From Cricetomys ansorgei (Eukaryota; Chordata; Mammalia; Rodentia; Nesomyidae), in the NCBI GenBank assembly GCA_026225945.1, contig JAMJFZ010000705.1:62001-126000 (forward strand): a DNA stretch of 64,000 nt. Reading direction: 5' to 3'. Position numbers and translations under genes: made by a program. Below are positions 19,943 to 32,029 of this stretch, piece by piece (within the stretch, counting starts at the first letter, position 1; each line of letters starts with the position of its first letter). The notes under the pieces were generated by a model. The model saw nothing but the letters and a program-made list of their open reading frames with translations. It had not been told where the DNA came from and made no database searches.

Positions 19943-22440
19943 ACATCCATATTTTTTAGATATTGTTAAATCTGTATGTATCTCCTCCACCTTTTCTTGC
20001 CTTTTACGTTCTTGGGAATTTATTTATGTATGTATTTATTTATTGAAGAATTCAGGCTGTCTTACAGAATTTCCTAGTCTAGATTTCACTGATTATAGAT
20101 CATGCCATGTCTTTGATCTACTACTTTTACTTACCTCATTTGTAAAAACATTCCCTTAGAGATATGCTGATTAAAGAAACTCAGTTAGAAAATAGCAGAA
20201 ATCTTAGTAACTAGTAGCCTGTGTGTAAGTATTAATTCCTTCTTCTTTGTTTTCATTTGTTCTGGGTAACAAAGTACACTATTAATATTGCTGTACTTTA
20301 TCAGCTGAATTGAGACTGCTAGGAATTTCATAGGTACTTGCTAGCTTTGGAAGTAGATTTTGAGGGTGGAAGAGAGTCTTATGGGTGTAGCTTCTACCAG
20401 TGGAATTATGTCAATTCTATTCTTAAAAAATTCTCTATTAGACAAAATCACTCTTTACCTGTTGAGAAAAAAGAAAATTGCAAGCTCCTCCATAATACTC
20501 ATAGAGGGTGGATACAGCCCATCAGAATATTGTTACATGTTGTATTGCTGAGAGTGAGGAAAGCAGGTATATCCAAGAAGCAGATTTGATTTGTGAGGCA
20601 AAGAAGTTAATGAAAAAAACCCACAATTGAGTCCTGAGCCATAGATAAAGTGGAAGATGCTAAGAATTGAAGGAAAGGCAGAAATGAAGCTCAGCTCCGT
20701 GTCACATAATCATGACTATCACATGCACAACCTCAGTTCCACAAGATTGTATCTCCTACTGACGTGTAGTCATCTCAGTTTGTGTAAGTGTGATGTTTGC
20801 AACAATAATCAAACTATACAACATGGTTTTTTCAGTGTCCTCTGTTATCAAGTGACTAGTAGGAAGAAAACCACAGAGTAAAACTTCTGAATTTGATTTG
20901 GAGCATGTCAGATTTGAAATGCAGACTAGAAAAGCCCAGGAGGAGGTAGTAAATTAAGGAAAAGATCTTAGAAGAACGTCTAGGCTAGAGACAAATATTT
21001 GGAAAGTATACAACTAGATAATGAGAGAGCCAACACTACCTATTAGTGAAGAACAGTCACATTTTAAGGCCAAGTGTAAAGGCACCAGATAAAGACATTG
21101 AAGAGGCAGAGAAAGATCTTAATACCTAGAAAACTAGAATATGGGTTTCTATACAAAAGAGATTGTCACTTATGGCAAATGCTTCATTGTGATTATATAA
21201 TGAAAGCTGAGAAAAGGATAGATTTTCCCACTGATGTTTTTAAGGGTTTTTGCCAAAGCAGTCAGTCTAAGGAATTAGGTCAGCTTGAATTAAGTGACAG
21301 ATTTAACAACTATTCTAAGTGTGGGCTGTCACATTTATCTTTTCCATTATTTCCCTATTCTTGTACTTTTTAGTAATATGTACTGATATTCTGCCAATAT
21401 TTCTAAACTTAACATTAATGGCTTCATTATGTATGTGTCTCCTGTTTTCCTCATCATTATGATCTTGAAATTCATCCATTTGAGAATGTAGTTCTGTTCC
21501 AATAGAATTTTTATTAACTAGAGTCTTAAGTTTTCTTGATATGAAGTTAATCAAAAGATAATTACCTCTGCCAATATTTATTGCTATTATTTGTCTTGCC
21601 TTTTTTTTTTTTCCATGAGCAAAAAGGATGTTGAAGAATATACCCAGGGCTTAGAAGTTGTTTTCCTCATGGGAATCTAGTTTCCAAATTAAATTGGAAT
21701 GGTTCTAATGTTTTATTATTTGGAATGATAAATGGTATTGTTTTTGGCAAATTGTTTCTAATTGTTTTAGTTCTTTCTTCTAGAAAGTTTTTTTTTAATA
21801 TAAGTTATCTGCTTCCTTCAACTTTTTTTTCTTTTAAGCAAAAGTTGTATTTTAGTATATTGATTCTACTCTCTGGCTTTTTGATCCCTTGGGTATATCA
21901 TTTTCCTGTGTTCATTGGGGCTCAGGTGTGCAGTGGGTATGTCATAGCAGCCATCTACACGGGATAGGCACAATTGTTTCTTGTCATGAGCCAACTTAGC
22001 ATGAGATATGCTTTTGATCATCCTGGAGGAGGCATCAGAAATGAACAACCATTCATCATCTCTCTAGGGCTCATACTCATGCATTCTCACTTTTATGACT
22101 GGCCCAGTTGACTGGCTGGTCAGTCAACTAGATTTGGGAATATAGGGCATGTGGGATACCTTTGATTTTTTTCCATCTTTCCCCCAAACACAACATTTTA
22201 AAATAGATGCTATCTTATTCCCAAAAGGACATGGCACGAGATTATTCCTTTTTCTACTAAGTATTGTTAAGTGAAAATGCTGCCTCTTAAGTTGAGTATA
22301 TTTTTGTTTGTAGACCATTTCTATGCCTTGTTGGATTGCCTTTTCCTGGTATTATTCTTCCTTCAGTCAGAGAGCGCTATCATTCCCCATTACATTTATC
22401 CCTATCTTTTGTTTTGGTTTGGAATATTTAAGTGACCACC
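19943..22440. other. Intron 7 segment with no assignable element
   Basis: About 2.5 kb of AT-rich DNA with no recognisable SINE. Parts near 20640-21080 and 21590-21900 may be very old transposon remnants, but I cannot support a family. Open frames here are short and lack protein-like composition. Confidence 0.35.
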
Positions 22441-22812
22441 AGATAAATTACAAATACAGGAAGTTAACAAGTGTGTTAGTCCACTGAAGTCTACATACAT
22501 GAAAGTGCCCTGATGATAGTTTTACCACTTTAGTGAATGTGCACAAAATGAAATACATACACATAAATAGCACCCAGATGAAGAAACAATATTAGAAGCG
22601 TCCCAGAAGTTCTACTTCTGCTCTCTTCTATTTTCCTTAAAGGGAAGGTAACTACAGTTCAAACCTCTAGTCCTACATTAATTTTTGCATATGGATTCCT
22701 TTGTGTCTGACATCTTGCACTTAGTATGAGGTCACCAGAGAAAATACAGGATGCTCAGTCTAGTTTGAATCAGATAAGTGACAACTCATTTTATTTTATT
22801 AAAAATGACAAT

Positions 22813-23035
22813 TTGGGCTAGAGAGATGGCTTAGTGTTAAAGAGTACCTGGCTGCTCTTCCAGAGGACCAGGTTTGATTTCCAACATCCACATGGCTATC
22901 TGTAATTCCAGTCCCAGGGAATCTGATGCCTTCTTCTGGCCTTTGTGGGCACTGCCTGCACATGGTACACAGACATACACAAAGGCCAAACACCCATATG
23001 TAATAATAAATCAATAAAATGTTCAAAAAGATATG
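22813..23035 (+). repeat. B2/B3 SINE
   Basis: GGGCTAGAGAGATGGCTTAG, GGCTGCTCTTCCAGAGGACC, CCAACATCCACATGGCTATC and CCAGTCCCAGGGAATCTGAT with an AATAATAAATCAATAAAA tail. It is inserted in the ancient L1. Confidence 0.93.
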
Positions 23036-23429
23036 CAAAATGATTTATCTGCAACTCAAATTTAACTGGATGTTCTGCTTTTTTCTAAATCTAGGAAGCG
23101 TAATTCAAAATTATGCTTGTGAGATTCGTCTATACCACTGCATATATTGCAGTTCATTCATTTTATATAGTATTCCATTAACAAATGTAGCACAATTTAG
23201 AGTCAAGCGCCTCAAAAACCTTAACCACACTTGTGATTCCCTCTTAGATAGATAAGGCATGCATATAGAAAATTATGTAAGTCATGATATAGATTAACAG
23301 ATAATTATAGCATAAATACCTATGCAACTATTACCTAGGGTGATAAGCAGAACATACCCAAGCACTCCTGTATAACCCTCTCAGATAATAACTCTTCCTT
23401 TCTCCTAGCAATGATAATCCTGATTTTGT

Positions 23430-23494
23430 GGAACTCCTTCCCTTTCCTTCCTCCCTTTCTTTCCTTCCTTTCTTCCTTCTTTCCTTTTTAATTT
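23430..23494. repeat. (TTCC/TTTC)n pyrimidine tract
   Basis: Imperfect TTCC and TTTC units. The antisense reading gives a Lys/Arg/Glu/Gly-rich frame with no biological meaning. Confidence 0.85.
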
Positions 23495-24134
23495 TTGAAA
23501 CACTCGATGCAAGTAGTTCTTATTGCCATTATAGGACATCATACCAAACAATAAAGAGCTGGTGCTTGAACTAGTATAAGACCTTTCCTGTTTATTGCCA
23601 TGGAAATCAAAGCAAAAAAGACCTAGCATTTTATATTTATCAAACTTGTCATCAAGCTTGTCAGCAATTGCCTTTACCCACTGAGCCATCTCACCTATCC
23701 TCCTTTGATTTTTTTTGAATAAAAACAGTACCTGAACATAATGACTCTAAATAGCATTATTAATTTTGCCTAGTTTAAGCCTTTAAGTAAAAACATAAGT
23801 AAATATGTTTTGTATCATCTACCCAATACTGCATTTGAGAGCTAATCTGCTGCATACAGCTATAATTCTTTTTTTTTTTCATTTTTTGTATAGAATTCTA
23901 CTATATGATTGTGCCACTTTTTGTGCTACATTTGATAGATATTTCAAATGTTTCCAGATTGTGACTATTATCAACAATGCCATACAAACTTTGTATATCT
24001 TCATTCATATGTACAAAAACTTTTCTAGAATAAATACCTACAAGTAGAACTGCTAGAACATTGGGTGAATATACTTCAAACTATTCCAAAATGTTTATCC
24101 CTTTTCACTCCACATTGCCCAACTTTTTGTTGAA

Positions 24135-24359
24135 AAAAATGTTTTGGTGTGTGTGTGTTTATGTGTGCAGATACACATGCTGATGCACATATGTGTTTGC
24201 ATATGTGTGGAAGCCAGAGATGAATATCAGATGTCATTTCTGTAGTTCAAAAATCCACTGTGATTTTTGAGACAGAATCTCTCACTGGGGCCTGGGGCTT
24301 GCCATTTTGATTCAGCTTTCTGGCCTGCTTCCACCTTCCAGATTGTGTGTGTCTGTGTG

Positions 24360-24406
<47 letters not shown>

Positions 24407-24541
24407 GTAAAATCCCTCAGAGTTGGGATTATAAGCATGCCCTACTATGGCTGCCTTTTTACATGGGTACTGGGAATTGAACTCAGGTCTCCATGTTTGC
24501 TAAACAATCACTTTACTGACTAAGTTATCTCCCCAACCCCG
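24135..24541 (-). repeat. Antisense tRNA-derived SINE sequence with an internal (TG)n expansion
   Basis: TG-rich B2-type tail text (24145-24220) is followed by a (TG)n run at 24343-24407, then a reversed head: GGGTACTGGGAATTGAACTC, CAATCACTTTACTGACTAAG and TTATCTCCCCAACCCC. It may be two elements. Confidence 0.65.
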
Positions 24542-24699
24542 TGTCTGAATCTTTAATTTTTTCCAGTTGAGTAGGAATGGGGTTATACTTCATTGTGGTT
24601 TTAATTTTCATCCCTGATGGCTATGAGATTCATTACCCATTCATATGTTTATTAGCTATGTGTATTATGTTTCCTGTAAAATACCTGTTCAAGTATGCC

Positions 24700-24972
24700 T
24701 CTTAAAAATATTCACTCTGTAGCTCAGAGTCATCTTGAACTCACTCACATCTCCTGCCTCAGCTTCCCAAGAGTGACATGAACAACCACACTTGGCTTTC
24801 CTTAGAACTTAGTGTAGCCCTTTACATACTATTCATATAGTTATATTTGTTGGAACTCTTAAATTCCTGTATGGTGTGCATGCATTTTCCTCTTCTCCCT
24901 ACCCCATGCTCATTCTAGGATGAAGCTTGCACATGTAAGCATTCTACTATTGAGCTATACATCCCTAACCTT
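24700..24972 (-). repeat. B1-like and ID-like fragments, antisense (possible B4)
   Basis: TCACTCTGTAGCTCAGAGTC to ATGAACAACCACACTTGGCT is B1-like; CATTCTAGGATGAAGCTTGC and CATTCTACTATTGAGCTATA is ID-like. Together they resemble a decayed, interrupted B4. Confidence 0.5.
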
Positions 24973-25284
24973 CACTTTCTTCATTCATGTATATGTTGTT
25001 TGTTTTCTGTCTTCTTCAAGGAATTCAGCATTCCAAGGTCTTGAAGACTTTCTATATTATCAATGAAAGCACATCAGTTTTATCTTTCACAGTTAAGTCT
25101 CACATCTATCTAAAATGTTTTTGTGCATGGTATGATAGATCTAGTTTTTTCCATAAAAAATATCCTTTTGTCTTAGCACTATTTAAAAAAAAATTCCTTT
25201 CCTACTGAGAAGCAGTGCCACTTCTTCTATATGTATGGATATATGTATATCAAGTGCTCAAACATGCCTTGATCTGTTTTGGGT

Positions 25285-25440
25285 ACTCTACAAATACAAA
25301 TTTTGATGGTATGATGCCATGTATCTATACTCCAATAGTTGGTAAGGCTGAAGCCAAAAGGTCTAAGAGTTTAAGGTCATCCTGGGCAATAGAGATATTC
25401 CACCCCATAAACAAACAAGCAAACAAATGAGTGAATAAAT
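25285..25440 (+). repeat. B1-like SINE, diverged
   Basis: GATGGTATGATGCCATGTAT, TAAGGTCATCCTGGGCAATA and a tail of AAACAAACAAGCAAACAAAT. Confidence 0.5.
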
Positions 25441-25446
25441 ACATAA

Positions 25447-25775
25447 GGCTGCTTAGATGGCTCAGTAAGCAAAGTGCTCACAGCATTAGCATGAGTACCT
25501 GAGTTTGGATCTCTCATACACATGTAAAAGCCAGGTATGGCAGCATGCATCTATCATCCCAGGATTGAGAGGCTGAGAAGGTAGGATTCCAGGAGCTAAC
25601 TGTCTATCCAGTCTAACCAATCTCGTTTCAGTTTCAGGAGACACTTTCAAAAATATGGTGGAAAGCAATAGAGGAAGACGCTTAACAACTTCTGGTCACC
25701 ACACACATATGCATAGGTGGATCGTACATATACCACACACACACACATGCACACACACAAATAAATCTTTTAATG
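25447..25775 (+). repeat. B4-type composite SINE (tRNA-like head plus B1-like body)
   Basis: GCTGCTTAGATGGCTCAGTA and ACCTGAGTTTGGATCTCTCA form the tRNA-like head. GCCAGGTATGGCAGCATGCA and CCAGGATTGAGAGGCTGAGA form the B1-like part. A (CA)n and A-rich tail follows. Confidence 0.65.
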
Positions 25776-25817
25776 AATTAATTGACTAATGTCAGATCTT
25801 CTAAATCTGTATACACG

Positions 25818-26036
25818 GCCCGAGAGATGGCTCAGCAATTAAGAGCACTGGCTGCTCTTCCAGAGGACCTGGCTTGAATTCCCAGCACCCACTAGGCCAC
25901 TTCTAACTGTCTGTAACTTCACTGTCTGGGGATCCAGCACCCTCTTCTGGCTTCCTTAGACCCTGCACCACATGGTACATAGACATACATGTATACAAAA
26001 CATTCTTACCTGTAAACTTAAAAAAATTAAATCTAT
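25818..26036 (+). repeat. B2/B3 SINE
   Basis: CCCGAGAGATGGCTCAGCAA, TGGCTGCTCTTCCAGAGGAC, GAATTCCCAGCACCCACTAG and TCCAGCACCCTCTTCTGGCT, then an ACATAGACATACATG tail. Confidence 0.95.
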
Positions 26037-26111
26037 GTATTATTTTCTTGATTATTTGGGACTTCAGTACTTCTCAGTATTTTCCTTGGAGAAATTTTAT
26101 ACATCTTTGGT

Positions 26112-26382
26112 TCTATTTCTAGGTGATTTTCTGTGGTGTGAATTCAGAGCCTGTGCGTACTTGGTAAATGTACCACTCAGCAACCTTTGTTCTTTTGTTT
26201 TTTGTTTTTTGTTTTTTTTGGTTGCTGCTTCTGCAGTAGTTTCTTGCAACAGTCTTATTAAGCAACCCAAGGTGGGCTGGCAGTTTCTATGTAGCCCTGG
26301 CTGACCTCAAACCTGTGATCCTTCTGCCTCTACCTCCCAAGTACTGGGGTTATAGGTGTGTATAACCACAATCCAGCTGGTA
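26112..26382 (-). repeat. ID-like fragment then B1-like SINE, antisense
   Basis: GGTAAATGTACCACTCAGCA is a reversed ID head. After a TTTTTTG run come TATGTAGCCCTGGCTGACCT and CCCAAGTACTGGGGTTATAG, a reversed B1-like element. Confidence 0.65.
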
Positions 26383-26399
26383 ATTTATGTTTTGGCACT

Positions 26400-28075
26400 A
26401 TTGTAGGTAATATTTTTAAACTTTTATTGAATTTTAATAATCAGAAAAGTATACTCCTATTAAGTGTTTTGTTTATGTTTTTTTAAGGCTGAGCAAGTCC
26501 ATGTCATCAACATAGAGTCTTTTTATTTTTTAATGTTTTATTTCTGATTATGCATATTAATGGGATTCAGTGTGACATTTCCATATATGCATATATCTTG
26601 TACTAATAAAATCCAACCTCTTCTTATCCATACCTCCAACTCTTTCCAATGTATATTAATTACTATTCTTCACTAAAATCAAAATTTTCTAGCTTCCACA
26701 TGAAACAGCGTACATTATATCTGACTTACTTCATTCAAAATAATGTCTTGCAGTTGTCCAATCTTCCAGTTCTGTCCATTTTACTTCAAATGGCAAGTCT
26801 TCATTCTTTATTACTAAATAATATTCCACTGTGTGTATATATAACAAATTAACTTTATTCCTCTGTTTATGGGCACCTAGGCTGATTGCTCAGTTATCTA
26901 TCCTGGTTAGTGCCACAAAAAAACGTAAGTGCTTATTTCGTTTCCTTTGTCTATATACTCAGAATTGGGAAAGCTAGATAATATAGTTGATCTATTTTTA
27001 GTTTAGTGAATGTTCACACTGTTCTCTATGATGGCCATACTAATTTACATTTCCACAAACAGTATATAAGATTTCTTTACCCTCCACGTCTTGTCAGCAA
27101 TTGTTTTTTCTATACAGAGAAATAATATCAATATAACTTTGATTTGTGTTTCCCTGATAGCTAAATATATTGAGCATATTTTTCAAGTTTATTGGTTTTT
27201 TATATTTTGTGAAATAGCTACTTAAATCATTAATCTACTTTTAATGGGATTGTATGTGTTTTTGTTAAGGTTTTTGATTCCTTTATATATTCTGGATATT
27301 AATCCGTGATCACAGTGGTTCTCAACCCTGTGGGTCATGACTCCTTGAAGGGTGAAACCACTCTTTCACATGAGTCACCTAAGACCATCTGCATATCAGG
27401 TATTTACATTAGGATTCATAACAGTAGCAAAGTTACAGTTAGGAAGTAGCAACAAAACATTTTATGGTTGGGGGTCACCGCAACATAAGGAACTGTATTA
27501 AAGGATTGCAGCACTAGGAAGGTTAAGAACCCACTGCTCTATCAGATGAAATATTAGGAAGGCTTTTCCTCTGTTCTGTAGCTTGTCTTTTCACTTTTTT
27601 GATTGTTTCCATCGCTGAACCTTTTTGGTTTGCTATAATACCTACTGTTGTATAATCCCTTTTTAATTTTGTTTATATGCCTTTGAAATTCTATCCAGAA
27701 AATCATTGCCTATACCAATGTCTTGAACTGATTCCCCTGTATTTTATTAGTAGTTTACAGTTCTACATTAAGGTCTTTTATCTATTTTTAGTTGAATTTT
27801 GTGCCATGGGTTTATGTCAACTCTTCACATGCGAATACCCAGGCTTCCCACCACCATTTATTTCAAAGGCTGTCTTCTCTCTAATGCATTTTGGTACCTC
27901 TGCTACACATCAATTTGTTGTAGATGCTTAGGTTTATTTCTGTTTTATGTTCCATTGGTTTGTTTGTATGTTTGTCTTTATGCCCGTGCCATGCTGTTTT
28001 TACTACTGTGGCTCTGTTAGTGTGTCTTGAAATTAGGTATTGTTATATCTCCAGCTTTTTTGGGATTAGGATTGC
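26400..28075 (-). repeat. L1 3' end, antisense, interrupted by URR1
   Basis: A long, well-ordered reversed L1: AATAATATTCCACTGTGTGT (26817), CCACAAACAGTATATAAGAT (27053), TTTGTGTTTCCCTGATAGCT (27143), TTCCTTTATATATTCTGGAT (27279), GATGAAATATTAGGAAGGCT (27545), then AGGTCTTTTATCTATTTTTA and ATGTTCCATTGGTTTGTTTG. L1 text resumes on both sides of the DNA element at 27313-27536. Confidence 0.75.
27313..27536 (+). mobile_element. URR1-like non-autonomous hAT DNA transposon
   Basis: A 224-bp element starts CAGTGGTTCTCAACCC and ends GGTTAAGAACCCACTG; the two ends are inverted repeats of each other with two differences. Internal phrases (CCTAAGACCATCTGCATATC, ACAGTAGCAAAGTTACAGTT, TGGTTGGGGGTCACC) match the rodent URR1 family. 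Eight-base flanks CGTGATCA and CTCTATCA agree at five positions and fit a decayed hAT 8-bp target duplication. It has no coding capacity and needed a transposase in trans. Confidence 0.9.
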
Positions 28076-28245
28076 TCCAGCTAGCTCAGAGTGGTGGCAC
28101 TTACCCACAATCCCAACACAATGGAGGCAGAGGCCTGAGGTAAAAGGAATATGAGTTCCAGGCCAGCCTGGGCTACATAATGAGCCTTAAGATCAGGATA
28201 GTAAGTTCAAGGTCAGTTTGAATTATATATCAAGACCTCAGAAAA
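28075..28245 (+). repeat. B1-like SINE
   Basis: AGAGTGGTGGCACTTACCCA, ATGGAGGCAGAGGCCTGAGG and CAGGCCAGCCTGGGCTACAT; a further TCAAGGTCAGTTTGAATTAT looks like a second partial copy. Confidence 0.7.
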
Positions 28246-28778
28246 AACAAGAAAATTTACAATATATTTTAGTGATAGAGTATTTACCTTGATTTTGGTG
28301 CCTGTCATTACTAAAAAAGAAAAAAATTGCCATGAGGCCTTTTGTTCTTCAATATGAATTTCACAGTTACTTTTTCTATTCTTGTGAGGAATGTCATTGG
28401 CATTTTGATGCATTATGGACATTTTTGATAATATCTATTCTAATCCACAAACATGGAAGCATTTTCCTGGTGTGTATTTGTATGTGTGTTTATGTGTTGT
28501 TCAATTTATGTTACCAGAATTTTAAAGTGTTCATTGCACAGATGGCTCACTTCCTGTGTATTCATTTTATTTTTTGTACCTATCATAAATGAGATTGTTT
28601 TAATAATTTTTAAACAGATTCATTGTTGATACAAAAGATACGTAAGGTTTTTGTCTGTTTTGAATCTTGCTATTTTACTGAATTCATTTATTAATTCTAA
28701 TGGTTTTTTGGTGAAATACTTAATTTTTTCTGTTTATAGAATCATATTATCTCCATAAATGGGTGTAATTTCTTTAAT
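28246..28778 (-). repeat. L1 fragment, antisense
   Basis: AT-rich sequence with ATCTTGCTATTTTACTGAAT and AATCATATTATCTCCATAAA, reversed L1 ORF2-like phrases. Probably a continuation of the L1 before 28075. Confidence 0.5.
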
Positions 28779-28779
28779 T

Positions 28780-28863
28780 TTGTTTGTGGGATCAGAGATT
28801 TGAACTCAGGTCCTCAAGCTTGCACAGCAAGTGCTTTTTCCACTGAGCCATCTCCTCAGTCCT
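28780..28863 (-). repeat. tRNA-derived (ID/B2-like) SINE fragment, antisense
   Basis: GATCAGAGATTTGAACTCAG, TCCTCAAGCTTGCACAGCAA and CCACTGAGCCATCTCCTCAG. Confidence 0.78.
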
Positions 28864-28914
28864 AAATTTTATTTTCGAACTTTGCTTTTGGTGATTTTGA
28901 GAACTAAATTCACT

Positions 28915-29048
28915 TATTTTTATTTTTATTGAAACAGGGTCTCACCATGTAGCCCTGGCTATCCTGTAATTCACTATGTAGACTAGACTGGCTTCAAACA
29001 CAGAGAGATCCACCTGCTTCTGCCTCCCGAGTAATGGGATTAACTGAT
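28915..29048 (-). repeat. B1 SINE, antisense
   Basis: ATTGAAACAGGGTCTCACCA, CTGTAATTCACTATGTAGAC, CACAGAGAGATCCACCTGCT and CCGAGTAATGGGATTAAC. Confidence 0.82.
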
Positions 29049-29174
29049 CAAAAATAAACTTATCAATATTGATTTTGTATCCAGCCACCTGTATTGTTCT
29101 AGATTCAGTAGTCTGTTTTACTCTTTGTTAGTGCCACCATGAATGTTTGAAGATCCACCATGAATATATACTAT

Positions 29175-29342
29175 ATATATTGTTGTTATTGTTGTTGTTT
29201 CAGACAGGGTTTCTCTGCTGTAACCCTGGCTGCCCTGGAACTCAGTCTGTAGACCAGGCTGGCCTTGAACTCACAGAGATCCACCTGCCTCTGCCTCCCG
29301 AGTGCTGGGATTAAAGGTGTGCGCTGCCACTGCCCAGCTCAC
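29175..29342 (-). repeat. B1 SINE, antisense
   Basis: Very well preserved: CAGACAGGGTTTCTCTGCTG, TAGACCAGGCTGGCCTTGAA, AGAGATCCACCTGCCTCTGC and CCGAGTGCTGGGATTAAAGG to TGCCACTGCCCAGC, with a (TTG)n tail. Confidence 0.95.
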
Positions 29343-29419
29343 ATTAATATTTTAACTGTTAGAACTAATTGCTTCTTTCAGTACTTATTTTACCCATCTT
29401 CTCTGTCCATTGACATTTC

Positions 29420-30095
29420 AACTAAACCTTTTAAAAATGTTTCTATTATTTGGGAATTTCATACAATGTATTTTTATCATATTCTTCCTCCTCCCCCAAT
29501 ACCTTCTAGACCCTCCTCTACCTCCCTGCCCAACCCAACTTCATGTGTTCTCTTCCCCCTTTTTTTCTTTCAAGTCCAATGTGTATTGCCTGAGTATTCC
29601 TCGTTGTGAGACCTGCCCTGGAATGTGGTCAGTATGCCAGGTGTCACATCATAAAAGAAAATTGGCATTCCCACCAGAAACCAACTGCCAATAGCTCTTC
29701 GTCTAGGGGTGGGACTTCGTACCGACCTCCCTTCCTCCATGCTGGGATTTTGTCTGTCCTGAGCTCACACAGGTCTTGTTCATACTGCCTCAAGTGCTGT
29801 GAGTTTATGTGTACCTCAGCTCTGTTTCCTTGATGTCATCCATTACCTCTAGCGCTTACCATCTTTCCACCCCCCTCATCCTCATCCTCATTTTTATAGG
29901 TCCCTGTGGGAAACGTGTGTGATATACATGTCCGATTTCAGGCTGAACACTCCACAGCCTCTTACTTTCTGTATGTTGACAGTTGAGTCTCTGTGTTAAT
30001 TGCCATTTACTGAAGCTTCTCTGATGAGGGTTGAAAGATGCACTGATCTATGGGTAAAGCAATAAGTTATAAGGATTTGTTTTAATGCTATAACT
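29420..30095. repeat. Rodent L1 3'-UTR-type fragment, second copy
   Basis: CCTGAGTATTCCTCGTTGTG, GTCAGTATGCCAGGTGTCAC, CATGCTGGGATTTTGTCTGT, TCAGGCTGAACACTCCACAG and TCTGATGAGGGTTGAAAGAT belong to the same kind of Lx 3'-UTR text as 2337-2545 and 3335-4700, but the sequence is clearly a different copy. Confidence 0.65.
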
Positions 30096-30454
30096 GACAC
30101 CCTCCCTTTTTTTAAATTGTCTTGATTTGTAAATCTTTACTATCTTAGTTCTTTTTTTAATCCACATGATCCCTTTTCTTCTTGCTGTTCCATTAGGTTA
30201 ATTATTGCAGTCAGCATGATTTCCCCAATTAGGAACGAGTACCCACTACCTGCTGTTAGTTTTTCCTTAACAGTATTGTGGAGATGCGCCCACTTCCATT
30301 CTGTCCCTGTTATCTCTGCCAGGTTTATGCCATCATCCTGTACATCTGGAAAATAGCTTCCTGACTGACCACTAAAAGGCACTCCATTCCAAATACCATA
30401 GCTAGACCAAGCTTCTTAAAATGCCATTGTATGAGATACCTACCTATTTCATGT
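30096..30454. other. No recognised feature
   Basis: Unassigned DNA with only chance short frames. Confidence 0.35.
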
Positions 30455-30745
30455 CCTTATAGGATGAACTCTAAACACTGCCACTCGGCCTTTGTCCCCA
30501 AGCTCTAGCCTAACTCCTCTGCCATCTTTAACGGCTTCCCTACCCACACTATCCACTTGAGCTATGTGGCCCCCACAACATGCTCAGCTTCTGCTTGTTT
30601 CTGTATACTTTCACCATAGCTCTCTCTTCTTTCACAGAATACAATGTGTGCTGGTCCCTACCCCACCCTCACAATCAAACTGTCTACAACATAGCCCTCC
30701 TTTAAAGCCCAATTTGTCTTGGAAGTTTTAGACATTACCTTTTAA
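30455..30745 (+). repeat. L2-like ancient LINE remnant
   Basis: CTTATAGGATGAACTCTAAA, CCTTTGTCCCCAAGCTCTAG and CCTCCTTTAAAGCCCAATTT follow the order of the L2 3' end on the sense strand. An ID-like antisense head (GGGATAGAACTCAGATGTTT) lies further on, at about 31025-31112. Confidence 0.5.
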
Positions 30746-31112
30746 ACATTATTTTGTGTACATTTTTGGCCTTAAAAATCTATAGTGCCCAGGAACTATA
30801 TTGTCACTCTCTGGCCCCTGTATATTTTCAGTCCTACAACCAACTAGAGTATTCTAGCTGCATCTGTCAACTTATGCTGTCATCTATAACATATCCTAAT
30901 CTAAATACTTGTGTTGATTCAGATCTCAGTGCCATTACACCTGAGTGTCCTCTACTGCCTCCCCCACCCCCACTTGACTTCAAAAACTTGGTTCCATCAA
31001 GCATCCTTGCTCTCCCATTGTGTATGTTTATTTATTGTGGTGCCTGGGATAGAACTCAGATGTTTGCATGAGTTAGGGAAGCCTTTAGCACTGAACTGTA
31101 TGCACAGCCTTG

Positions 31113-32029
31113 TGGGTTTTTTTTTTACCTTTTACTCTTTTTCTCCCCTTAACCTAGCATAGTTTTATCTAGTTTTAAAATAAAATAGACCATTAATCCT
31201 CATTTTGCTACTTCTCTTCCCCATTCACTCTCCTCATTTGACACTTCTCCATCTTCATCTCATTAAAACTATGGTTTCTGAGATCCAGCAATGTACCAAG
31301 CAACTGAATCCATTAGGTTCTTTTCAGTCCTCCTTTCCCTGGTGACTTCAGTATTTAGAGCATGTTACTCCTTCTGGACAGTCGTTCCCCACTCTCGACT
31401 TCCTCTCATTTTTCTAAAGACTCTGCCTCTTCTCTTTCTCCACATCCTAACCTGAAATAGCCTGGGTTCTGTTTTCTCTCTTTCTCTTCTAGTCCTTCAT
31501 GACTATCATCTTGTTACCTGTCTCAAAATGATCTCAACCATTCAGATGCTCATAACTCCTACTTAGGTACTACCATTCCTAAGCTTGTGTCTTGAGCCCA
31601 CAGTTACCTATGGGGAAACCTCATAGACATCCCACAGGCAGCTCTCATTCCTTTTAAAAGATGAACTACTACTTATCGTTTAATAGTACCTTAAACCAGC
31701 CCCCATCACCTACACCTACCCAGCCACCCAAGCAAGAAGCCAAGGCACCATTCCTTGTTCTTCTTTCACTCTGACTCCTTCTTAATCTCATGCTTGACTA
31801 GATCCTGTCCATCTCACCTTCCTGTCTTTCAAAACATTGCATTCCTCTAACCCTACTAGTAACTGGTTTCCTTGTCTTCAGTCAGGCTCCCTTTTAAGCA
31901 TCTACCAGCCAGCTACAAGGGTATCCTTCCAGGAGTATGTTCTGCTTAGAGTTCTTCCAGAGGTCTTCACTGTGACCCTCGTTGCTTAACCATACTAAGT
32001 GCTCTAGCACTTCCTGTGTGGCCAGCTTC
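31113..32029. repeat. Ancient interspersed-repeat remnants, family unresolved
   Basis: CT-rich text with phrases such as CTTGACTAGATCCTGTCCAT, CTACAAGGGTATCCTTCCAG and TTCTTCCAGAGGTCTTCACT resembles a widespread old mammalian repeat containing 'difficult-to-assign' L2/L1-type text. No coding sequence. Confidence 0.35.

Larger units (their letters stand above)
22440..25210 (-). repeat. Ancient L1 3' end, antisense, broken by SINEs and simple repeats
   Basis: The phrases AATAGCACCCAGATGAAGAA (22567), GGTAACTACAGTTCAAACCT (22646), TCATTTTATATAGTATTCCA (23159), ACCTACAAGTAGAACTGCTA (24037) and TTATACTTCATTGTGGTTTT (24583) match, in order, the reversed 3' end of old mammalian L1s. Confidence 0.5.

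Noticed and set aside
24247..24438. Minus-strand frame with a His/Thr repeat
   Set aside because: The repeat is the reading of a (CA)n microsatellite within SINE sequence.
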